A stretch of DNA of 64,000 nt from Vandiemenella viatica (taxonomy: Eukaryota > Arthropoda > Insecta > Orthoptera > Morabidae). The notes beneath the pieces are model-generated. The model saw only the letters and a list, made by a program, of their open reading frames with translations. It did no database searches and had not been told where the DNA came from. Below are positions 55,931-64,000 of the stretch, one piece after another. The stretch is from positions 46,040,047-46,104,046 of the forward strand of contig CM061918.1 in assembly GCA_031002005.1 (NCBI GenBank), in the 5' to 3' direction. Both the position numbers and the translations under genes were made by a program. Position 1 is the stretch's first letter, and the number at the start of each line of letters is the position of its first letter.

Positions 55931-55999
55931 TAGGCTGAAACGCAACCTGGAGATTTAAACGCAAAATGTACTTTTAGAACTGTTATTAAACAACACTCA

Positions 56000-56396
56000 T
56001 AAGGGAGTGTCCATAAACCACGTAGCACGATTTTGGTCTCTTATACCCCCTCCCCCCCCCCCCCCGTACGTAGCCTTACGTGGCTTCTGCCTCTACCTCC
56101 CTCCCCCCACATAGCACGTAGCTTCTTTCCATTTTGATTCCAGAACTCTTTTTGTACTGTTTTCTCTTGTCAGACTATTGTAAATTACATATGGGTATAA
56201 TTAAATGACAGAAATTATTATTCACATGCTGTTGTGTGTTCTGTTCCTCATTTTAACTGTGAAAAATGTTATGAAAGGAAAGCTACGTGGCCTGGCTCGG
56301 AACCCGCCCCCCATCCCCCCACGTAGCCCAGCGTAGCCTTCCCGCCAACCCCTCTGCCCCCTGGACCGAGCCACGTAGTTTGTGCACGCTCCCTAA
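56000..56396. mobile_element. MITE family M1, intact copy
   Basis: Termini TAAGGGAGTGTCCATAAACC (56000) and inverted TTAGGGAGCGTGCACAAACT (ending 56396). Long C runs lie near each end (about 56047-56065, 56312-56320). Both ends are framed by TA/TAA, consistent with a TA- or TWA-type target. It is the uninterrupted sister of 47243-48054. Confidence 0.85.
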
Positions 56397-56430
56397 CCTC
56401 TACCATGTAGTAACATCCCTGGCCGTTGTT

Positions 56431-56668
56431 TTTTTTTTATCTGCTTAATGTCGCTCTAACAGCGAGGTCTTTAGAGACGGGAAAGGATAGGGGCAAGGAA
56501 TGGGAAGGAATTCGGCCATGGCCTTTTAAAGGAAGCATCCCGGCATTTGCCTGGAGTGATTTGGGAAACCATGGAAAACCCAAATCTGGATGCCAGGACG
56601 GGGATTCGAACCGCCGTCCTCCCGAATGCGAGGCCAGAACGCTAGCCGTTACACCACCATGGTCGGTG
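56431..56668 (-). mobile_element. SINE A copy with 10-bp target duplication
   Basis: GGCCGTTGTT occurs immediately before (56421-56430) and immediately after (56669-56678). The minus strand carries head ACCGACCATGGTGGTGTAAC, B box GGTTCGAATCCCC, the CCAAATCACTCCAGGC body and an A tail (seen as a T run at 56431-56439). The perfect flanking repeat defines the element exactly and shows LINE-type insertion. Confidence 0.95.
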
Positions 56669-56678
56669 GGCCGTTGTT

Positions 56679-57003
56679 AATCCAGAAACGGAGGTTGGGC
56701 GCATGACGTCGGTGCTACGGATACGGTTACACGATGACCAAAATTAGCCTTCAGTTAGTGTTGATTATTATTGCTATTGACTGATGATGTATTCGCTTCT
56801 GTCCTGTTGTTTTCTGTTTTGCTGTATTCTTCAGTACTGCTGTATTCTGGCTAAACTGTTCTTTTTTCTTTTACTTTATAGTAATACCTATTGCTCTATT
56901 GTATTTATTATCAGAACTCTGTTTTGTTATAGTCCTTTAAATACTATTGCGTTGTATTCTATTATGTTGTATTCTATTTGCGACATGCAACCGAATAACT
57001 AAT
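56679..57003. other. T/C-rich low-complexity sequence
   Basis: Repeated TGTATTCT and TGCTGTATTC motifs. No gene recognised. Confidence 0.45.
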
Positions 57004-57177
57004 TTCAGAGAGGACGCAGGTTCGAATCCGCGTCCGGCTATCCAGAATTCGATTTTCGATTGTTTCCCGGTAAATGCAGGAAAGATTCCTTCTAAACGCC
57101 TTGGACAAATTCCTTCCTGTTCCTTGCCCCCAGTCCTTTCTTTCCTCTAATGACATTCACGTTAATAAGACGCAAAT
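57004..57177 (+). mobile_element. SINE A, diverged and 5'-truncated
   Basis: GAGGACGCAGGTTCGAATCC (B box), TTCCCGGTAAATGCAGG, AAATTCCTTCCTGTTCCTTG, TAATGACATTCACG. It starts after the A box. Confidence 0.78.
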
Positions 57178-57194
57178 TGTATAGATGATTAATT

Positions 57195-59225
57195 ATATGC
57201 CAATGAAATTGATTTTGCTTAGATTTGTTTTTCTTTCTCAGAAATATCTCCAACGGTTGTTTGTTCAGTGTGTATACATGTAAATATTTTGCTCCATGTT
57301 ACAATTTACAGATCGAAACTATGGTATAAATATATACGTTCTTACATTTCAAAATGATTCATATTTGCTTATTTCTATACACTACACCCAGTTCCAGAGG
57401 TTTTTAGTTGTATTTTTGCACCATACATAAGTTTTTGTACATTTATTTTAATTTCCACTGCATTGAATTTGCACTATAATGGTTTTTCTTTTTTTAAGTA
57501 TCTGCCGGTAATGAATGTTATGAGTGCGTAACGCTGCATTATAGTGTGTTCTTCTTGCGCCTGTATTATGTTTTTATTTGTAGCTCCTTTTGACAAGAAA
57601 CTAATTTTATACTTACTTTGGTGACGTACTTTTTTTTTTTTTTTGCTGTCATCAGTTTTTCGAATGGTTTGATGCAATCCTCTGTCCCTTTCTATCTTGC
57701 GCTAACCTCTTCATCTCAACATATACCTTATACCCTACGTCCTCAATTATCTGTTTCATGTATGCTAGTCTCTATCTTTCTCTACAGTTCTTATCTTCTA
57801 CTGTTCCCTCCACAAACAGTGGTTCTGTTTGTTCAGGGCGTATACATATTGTTTTATGTTACACTTTACACATCGAAATTATGATATCAATATATACACA
57901 GATTCGAATTTGCTCGTTTCTATACACTGTTGTATATTATTCTATTAATTTTTTCAGTTCTATTTTAGTTTGTTGTATTGTGCCCTCATACATTTTATAT
58001 TTCTTAAAATATGACCTATCACCCTCTCTCTTCTTTCTGTAAGCCAAAATCTGCATGTCTCTATTTGAAATATAATCAGATTGCAAGAGTTAAGTAATGC
58101 GGATTTACTTAAAATTATGTTTCTGTGATTGAAATGAAGTGAATAATTTCTTTTAGCCGTATGTTTGTGGAGTGCAGTTTTATGAGCTTAAATATTTAAT
58201 ACGGTGATAAGAATTGTTATAGCCAAGGAACTCTCACTTACGAAACAAGAAATGAAGTTAATTTTATCCATAATTCTGTATATTGACGTCATTGTATTAA
58301 TCAGATAAAAGGTAGAATGAGAAACAGCCTTCAGTCACTAGAACACAAATTTTATTTTATTACACAATGCATTTCGGACCCTGTGGATCCATCTTCAGGT
58401 GTCTATGGTATTTACATTTGGATTTGAATTTTCCTTAAGCGAGATTCGTGCGTTGTAAAGTTTGTTCCTGCGCTGAAAAATGATTTCAAGTAAGTGTCTT
58501 GAATACGTTTTACTATGAGAGAAAGGATTAAATATGAAAACATTATGGAATTGACGAGAAATTAAGTGCATACAGGCAGCAAAACATATAAAGTGCCAGT
58601 AGCAATATTAGAAAATGGAACCTCACATAGCTCATACCGAGTAAATAAACAAATAAAAATTCAAATAAAGGGAATTAAATGAAAAATAGTGGGGTTAAAT
58701 CACGGTCTGTTTTGAAAAAGACGCAGTATTCCCCCGAAATAGTTAGGTTGCAGAACCTATTCGACTGTCGCAGAGGCGACAAAAAATAGAAGACTTATTG
58801 CCATATGTTCTAGCATTCTATGAGTTTTGCCTACTTTCTGTTGTATATTATTCTATGTTAGTTTGTTATATCTTGCCCTCATACATTTTATTGTGTTACT
58901 CGATTCTGTTGTATGTTGCTGAGCTATTAAGAATGATGTTCGCACACATAAAATAAAATTATATTTAAATTGTCTAGATGATTAATTTTATGGCTATGAA
59001 ATTGAATTTGCTTATATTTATTTCTCACGAAGGCGTTTTACTTCATTCTCAGAAATATCTCCAACGGTTCTGTTTTTTCAGTGTGTATACTGCACTGTAA
59101 ATCTGATTGTTTTGTTACACTTCGAAATTGTGATATAAATACATACTTTCTTACATTTCCAACTGATTCAAGCTTCCTTGTTTCTGTACACTACTCCCAG
59201 TTCAAAGGTTTTTATACACAGGACC
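57195..59225. repeat. Three direct copies of a ~230-bp repeat with interspersed sequence
   Basis: AGAAATATCTCCAACGGTT, GTTCAGTGTGTATAC, TTACA...GATCGAAACTATGGTATAAAT, and a TTTCTATACACTAC...CCCAGTTC block recur near 57240-57400 and 59047-59215. A central copy lacking the first part lies at 57823-57930. GCCCTCATACATTTTAT also occurs at about 57980 and 58872. The second and third copies are 5'- or internally diverged. A T run lies at 57633-57645. No convincing gene. Confidence 0.7.
58365..58412 (-). ncRNA. Hammerhead-like hairpin (divergent)
   Basis: On the minus strand: ACACCTGAAGATG, hairpin GGATCCACAGGGTCC, then GAAATGC and TGTGTAATAAAATAAAA. Same layout as the other hairpins, but the first box is CTGAAGA rather than CTGATGA and the second ends GAAAT. 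It is therefore even less likely to be catalytic. Confidence 0.28.
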
Positions 59226-60371
59226 AAAGTAGCTGCAGAAATATTTTGAGAAGGTAGAGTCGAGTGTTGTGTTCCGAGTTTTTGTAGTTATGTTGAGAAA
59301 AAACAACCACAGTGAATAATTTTTTTTTGATAAAAAATAAAAAATAAAAATGAATGTTTAATCAATGATCTGACATCGTGTTTAAAATATTCTGTTATAT
59401 TGCAAACCAATTTTTCATTAGTTTTTATCTAGTAAAGAAATATTTCATATGACTCATTAGTGAATTATGATTTATAATAACTTTAAATCTTTATTTTTTA
59501 ATCGATCATAACTGCATTATCAAGAAGTCGCTTCATCGCATAGGGAACGCTACGGTAATAACTTACGAATTGAGTGTTAGTGCAGTAATATCGGAATGTT
59601 GATTTTGTGGTTTATCATTTATTGAAGCAAAGAAATAGGAAATCATGTTAGGGCAGACTGCAGTGTCAGACACAGTGAATGGCGTCCATTTTAGCGAATT
59701 TTGTTTCAATGGCTGTGGCGAGAGATAACCAACCCAATTCGGGGAACAAATCGCTGAAATTCGCCGCCTGAAGGCTCCGCCATCATGAAGCCTATAAAGA
59801 AGCCTCTCTATGTCATTTATCTCATCTCTGGGCAGACACGATTCTATTTGTCAGCGGCATCTTCAGGAAACGTTTTCTGTAGTGGAAAACATGAAACTCA
59901 GTTCCAAGTGAAACTCTACGTAACTACACCGAGCGACTATAACAATATCAAGTTGAGCAGTTTTAATATTCACAGCTTATATCAGACACACGAGGTTATC
60001 TATATAATTATAACCGGGCTGTGACTATTTTCTCTGGTTATATGCAAAACCTACTGAACTGCGATTTTCATAGTTGGAGTTTGGCTTAAAATTTGTGTTA
60101 TGGTTTATGACAATAGGTCGCCTCCAACATAAACGGGAAATTTTTTCATATAATGTGGTGTAACTTGAAAACTTTTAAACCGATTTTAATGGGGTTTTCA
60201 CGCATCAAAAGCATACCACCTGACCTAAACATAGAAATATTTTTGATCACTTTACTTTACCTGGGAGGGGAGAAGAATATGAATATGTGTAAAAACAGTA
60301 GCAAAGAAACGTGACGCTATCTTAATGGCATCTACTGGTTCTTTCCATAAGTGTCGGGTGCTCAGCCATTA
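59226..60371. other. Unassigned AT-rich sequence
   Basis: A 79-codon + strand ORF (59785-60024) starts MKPIKKPLYVIYLISGQTRF but carries no motif I recognise. It is not called. Confidence 0.35.
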
Positions 60372-60381
60372 AACACGTAGT

Positions 60382-60627
60382 ACTACACCGAGCGTGGTGG
60401 GTGAGTGATAACGCTCTGGTCTCGCATTCGGGAGGGCATGGGTTCGAAGCCCCGTACGACCATCCAGATTTGTGGTGTCTGTAGTTCCCAGAAGCACTCC
60501 AGGTGAATTGCCGGGATAGTTCAATCAAAAAAGCAATGGCTGAATTCCTTCCCGTTCCTAGCACCCTCTCCTATCCAGCCTCTAATGACATCAATGTCTA
60601 CGAGATGTAAAGCCTAAATAAAAAAAG
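60382..60627 (+). mobile_element. SINE A copy with target duplication
   Basis: AACACGTAGT flanks the element on both sides (60372-60381 and 60628-60637). Head CCGAGCGTGGTGGGTGAGTG (60388), B-box GGGTTCGAAGCCCCG, body AGAAGCACTCCAGGTG and GCAATGGCTGAATTCC, tail TAAATAAAAAAAG. The body is more diverged than in the 37.9 or 56.4 kb copies. Confidence 0.93.
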
Positions 60628-60637
60628 AACACGTAGT

Positions 60638-60924
60638 GTAAACGAAATTTATAGACTGGGAAACAATGAGAGAAATTTTTTAGGCAGATGCAGAAATTTT
60701 TTTATAAAAGGAAAGTGCAGTAACAAAGGACATACTTGTTAAAAAAATCAAAAATGTAGTGAAACTGGTATAGAACGGTAAACAGTGGTAAAAAAATGAT
60801 ACAATATTTGTCTGCATTAAAATTCTGAATTTGTACTTAAAACAAGGTTCCCAATGATGTTTCACAATGAAAAACGTGTTAATTTACTTTGAATCATTAA
60901 TTTTTGGAAAGTTTAGACTTTTTC
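60638..60924. other. Unassigned sequence
   Basis: No repeat end is clearly identifiable. It may hold a decayed mariner terminus. Confidence 0.35.
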
Positions 60925-61869
60925 CTATTTTTCGACATAATCGCCGTTGAGGTCGATGCATTTTTGCATGCGGTGTACCATATTCTTTATGCCCGAGTCG
61001 TAGAACTCTCCCGGCGCGGTGCGAATTCTTTCAGCTCTCCGGTTCTGTATTGAGTCACAGGGAAGAGATGGGGCTGTAGGGTGGTTGTGTGATAATATCC
61101 CATCCAAATTGTTTGAGAAGATCGGTTGTTACACGGGCGGTGTGGGAACGACCGTTCTCGTGATGGAAACGCACTCCCCTCGTGAGCATGCCTCCCTCTT
61201 GTTTCGAATTGTCTTCAGTGTCGCACAGTATACGTCAGCGTTGATTGTTGTACCAGCAGGCATGAATTCGCACAACAATAACCCCTTCCTGTCCCAAAAC
61301 ACTCTCGCCATCACTTTGACCGCAGACAGTGTATGCTTGAACTTTGGATGTTTCCACTAACGGGATTGTTCCTGCGTTTCCGGCGTTATGTAGTGGACCC
61401 AGATCTCGTCCCCAGTAACAATGGAATCAAAAAATTCGTCACCATCGATTTCATAGGCTTTAAGAAATTCGCTTGCCGCTTGAACACTTTTACGTTTATG
61501 GTCTTCCATAAGAATTCTTGGGACCCATCTTGTACAAACCTTGGCAAACCCTAAATGGTCTGTCAAAATTTGGTCAATGGTGCTCTTTCTGACATCAGGC
61601 ATCATCTCGAAGAGCTCCGAACCGTCACCCTTCGATCTTTCAGCATTTCTTCTTCCACTTTAGCAATCGTTTCGTCCAAAACCGATGGCCATCCGGAACG
61701 CTGTTCGTCATGGACATCTGCACGTCCGTCTTTGAGTTCTCTGCACCATTTACGCACGTGTTGTATGGAATTGGGAATGAATGCCCCCCGGTGCAATGTT
61801 TGTTGCACACAAAAAACGAATTACAAAGCGTAATTCGTACCTGGCGGTCGAAGCGAGTGGGAGCTCCAT
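60925..61869 (-). pseudogene. Mariner (DD34D) transposase pseudogene
   Basis: The minus strand starts MELPLASTARYELRFVIRFL (61869), then VRKWCRELKDGRADVHDEQR, SGWPSVLDETIAKVEEEMLK and DRRVTV. MPDVRKSTIDQIL, KVCTRWVPRILMEDHKRKSV and IVTGDEIWVHYITPET (first catalytic D) follow. Then come KVMARVFWDRKGLLLCEFMP, GTTINADVYC and, in a shifted frame, HHENGRSHTARVT, where the family has HDNARPHTA. The second catalytic D is thus E. QPPYSP is followed by a deletion and the end GEFYDSGIKNMVHRMQKCID, ending GDYVEK and a stop. Multiple frameshifts. I found no clear terminal repeats. A horizontally mobile family in insects, but this copy is dead. Confidence 0.92.
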
Positions 61870-62104
61870 CTCTAACTGCTGCTCAGCCAAGACTCAGCGT
61901 CGCAGACAGTTCGCCGGGTGCGGATTGGGAGAGGGGAAGCATGCTACACGCCAGTGTTGTAAGATTGCCACTACAGCGTCTTGGGAACGTTATTTTACGG
62001 ACAACCCTCGAAGATACTAGCTTGTCAATTTGCAGAAGATGATAGCAACCGTTTCTACAGATCAATAACAACGATTGCCTCATCATCTAGTTTGACTCCT
62101 TACA
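61870..62104. other. Unassigned sequence
   Basis: Probably includes the decayed 5' end of the mariner. Nothing definite. Confidence 0.35.
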
Positions 62105-62185
62105 CTTCGGATCCGGCATTTGGGAGGACGTGAGCTCGTTCCCCGGTCCGACAATCAGAAATTCTGTTTGCCATTGTTTGCGGGC
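62105..62185 (+). mobile_element. SINE A head fragment
   Basis: GGCATTTGGGAGGACGTGAG, CTCGTTCCCCGGTCCGACAA and TTGCCATTGTTTGC follow the order of the SINE A central region, highly diverged. Confidence 0.45.
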
Positions 62186-62249
62186 CATTGATCGTTCAAA
62201 ATTTCTTGGCGATTGCCGTTTTTGGCTAATATTCCTTTTTTTTTTGTTT

Positions 62250-62463
62250 CTAGCTTTAAGCCTCGTCGATGTCAGGGTCGTTAGAGGCGGGAAAGGACTA
62301 GGGGAATGGAACGGGAATGAATTCGGCCATGACCATCCCAACATTCTCCTGAGTATGTGGTGAAACTACAGAAAACACAATCTGGATAGCCATACAGGAT
62401 TCGAGCCCACGTCATCCCGAATACGAGACCAGAGCAATATCGCTCACCCACCACGCTCGGTCT
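62250..62463 (-). mobile_element. SINE A copy
   Basis: On the minus strand: ACCGAGCGTGGTGGGTGAGC, CGTATTCGGGATGACGTGGG, GGGATGGTCATGGCCGAATT, and a CTCTAACGACCCTGACATCG 3' end. An internal deletion removes part of the CCAAATCACTCCAGGC block. Confidence 0.83.
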
Positions 62464-63069
62464 ATTATTCCCCTCCCTGCTATAATGATATTAGCGTCGA
62501 CAAGCCATGAAGCCATATTTGAAATAAAATTTCAATAGAGTTAAAGATATGAACGTGTCCCGTTTCAGTGAATGATACAAGCTTATCTACTTTCATTCTT
62601 AATTCATCACAAATGTTTTCAAACAACACTTCCAAATTTTATCACATTATATTTACCTGTTAGCCGGGTCTAAATGCAAGGGTCATGCCGTAAGTTCGTA
62701 GCAAATTCAGAAAAATTAAATCGTACAACTCCTCAATAAATAAATGTAACAGTTTAGTCCTCAGCAGAATAATGTCCAAGATTACAACTTGTTGGGACGA
62801 GCCTCATACCCGAATTGTATTGCAAAGTAATTCTGTTATTGTATGTACGATTCGAACACACCGTCACCACGTATAAAACTCCAGTGGTGCCAAGTGTTGG
62901 CTAGTAAGTTAACATTTCCGTAGATAACAGCGTAAGAGATCTAGACGTACTTACACAAGGATGAAAATAACTACATTTTTCGTTTGATTTTATAATGGTT
63001 CCTGTGGGAATTTGATATTTACAGTGTTTAAATATATTATTATGTTATATTTCATTAACACTGCAAGTT
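62464..63069. other. Unassigned sequence
   Basis: No feature recognised. Confidence 0.4.
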
Positions 63070-63329
63070 TAATCATCACCATCGCTGTCATCATCGTCAT
63101 CATCATCATCATCGTCATCATCGTCATCATCGTCATCATTGTAATCGTCATCATTGTAATCGTCATCATTGTAATCGTCATCATCGTAATCATTGTCGTC
63201 ACCATCGTCGTCATCATCGTAATCGTCATCATCATCATCACCGTCATCATCGTAATCGTCATCATCATCATCACCGTCATCATCGTAATCGTAATCGTAA
63301 TCGTAATCGTCGTCGTCATCATCACCACC

Positions 63330-63361
<32 letters not shown>

Positions 63362-63362
63362 T
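63070..63362. repeat. Compound ATC/GTC/ATT microsatellite
   Basis: About 290 bp of trinucleotide repeat, mostly ATC with GTC, ATT and AATC variants and an (ACC)n stretch near 63325. A higher-order pattern (ATTGTAATCGTCATC repeated three times near 63140-63185; a CACCGTCATCATCGTAATC unit repeated near 63238-63295) shows segmental slippage. All six frames are open, which explains the low-complexity ORFs here. Confidence 0.95.
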
Positions 63363-64000
63363 ATTCGCAGTGTTCAGCCACTGGCCAAGTCTGCTTCGCA
63401 CACTAGCCTCTCTTTCCGTCGCCACCTTGCCCCCCTCCTCTCCTCTCTTCAGCACACACTCTTCTCAGCTTCTTTGAAACCTGTTAATTGGATTTTGCGT
63501 GATGCGCACGAAGACACACAGGTCGGCAGGCAGGTAGGTGGGGAGTCAGACTGCATAAATTCCAGTTTCACGCTTTTGGTCTCTGTCATCAGTAGTGTAC
63601 ATTTCAATTACTCTTTTTGAAATTAATTCAATTTGTAGTCATGAATTTTCTACAATATTATTATATGGAGAGATCTGCAAGCAAATTGCGTCAACCAGAA
63701 ATACAACCCTTGAAAACTAACAACCTTCATATGAAGCTGCCTTTTTGATACGGTTAGTCGCTCTAGTTTTCAATACAGTTAGTTACTGTGGAAACTAAAA
63801 ATTAGTTGGCATTTATTTTAAACTGACGAGCCAATTTTTATCAAAGGATTTAATTAATTCAGTTTTTCATCTCTCATCTGCATCACAAACACGTCATCAT
63901 TGTCATACAAATAAATAGTACCTTTTGAAAACACAAATTGTAGCCAAGAAGAAAGGTGGGAATACATCACATCACACCTACGAATTTCTGTTGGAGGTGA
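63363..64000. other. Unassigned sequence to the window end
   Basis: Starts CT-rich, then becomes AT-rich. No gene, SINE or terminal repeat recognised. Confidence 0.4.

Noticed and set aside
59785..60024. 79-codon ORF starting MKPIKKPL
   Set aside because: No recognisable domain and no promoter or splice context. Chance ORFs of this length are common here.
63012..63620. 202-codon + strand ORF and overlapping minus-strand ORFs of 123 and 128 codons
   Set aside because: They are translations of the trinucleotide microsatellite (poly Ile/Val, Met/Thr, Asp/Gly).

Overview
This is a repeat-dense, AT-rich stretch of a eukaryotic nuclear genome, almost certainly from an arthropod and most likely an insect. 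The evidence is tRNA-derived SINEs with split internal promoters, Tc1/mariner, hAT-type and TTAA-flanked DNA elements, CR1/Jockey/RTE-like LINE fragments, MITEs and microsatellites, with one widely split gene among them. There are no operons, ribosome binding sites or bacterial features. The SINE A style recalls orthopteroid (polyneopteran) insects, but that placement is only a weak inference. I recognise no viral sequence.

The only host gene I can support is a tetraspanin on the + strand. Four exons are visible: 4426-4602, 13324-13479, 23537-23734 and 29445-29504. All are phase 0 and flanked by AG/GT sites, and together they give 196 codons. They encode the end of TM1, TM2, TM3, a large extracellular loop with CCG and six cysteines, TM4 and a short tail with a stop codon. 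The exon for the N-terminus and most of TM1 lies upstream of the window or was not recognised. The introns (about 8.7, 10.1 and 5.7 kb) are filled with transposons and satellite-like arrays.

Layout. 0-4.4 kb: a decayed LINE, a truncated Tc1 copy and a SINE. 4.4-29.5 kb: the tetraspanin, whose introns hold a DUF4817-type TIR transposon, a LINE split by a complete Tc1 element, an array of about 18 diverged ~215-bp units, another LINE, a ~185/370-bp array inside a dispersed element, two pairs of nested TIR elements, a minus-strand LINE, and a GC-rich block of unknown nature. 29.5-44.6 kb: SINE A copies, a hAT-type MITE with its 8-bp duplication, a foldback element, a ~245-bp-arm inverted repeat, LINE fragments and a second Tc1. 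44.6-57 kb: a long TIR element, nested MITEs, direct-repeat pairs, a Cys-rich transposon-associated ORF remnant, a LINE copy, and a SINE with a 10-bp duplication. 57-64 kb: a three-copy repeat, a mariner pseudogene, more SINEs and a compound ATC microsatellite.

Nearly all other long ORFs lie in decayed mobile elements, repeats or low-complexity DNA. The most unusual features are the ~215-bp array inside the tetraspanin intron, a set of hammerhead-ribozyme-like CTGATGA...GAAAC hairpins scattered through unrelated contexts, and several insertions-within-insertions that can be unpicked from sequence alone. Identity calls rest on motif recognition by eye; no database search was possible.
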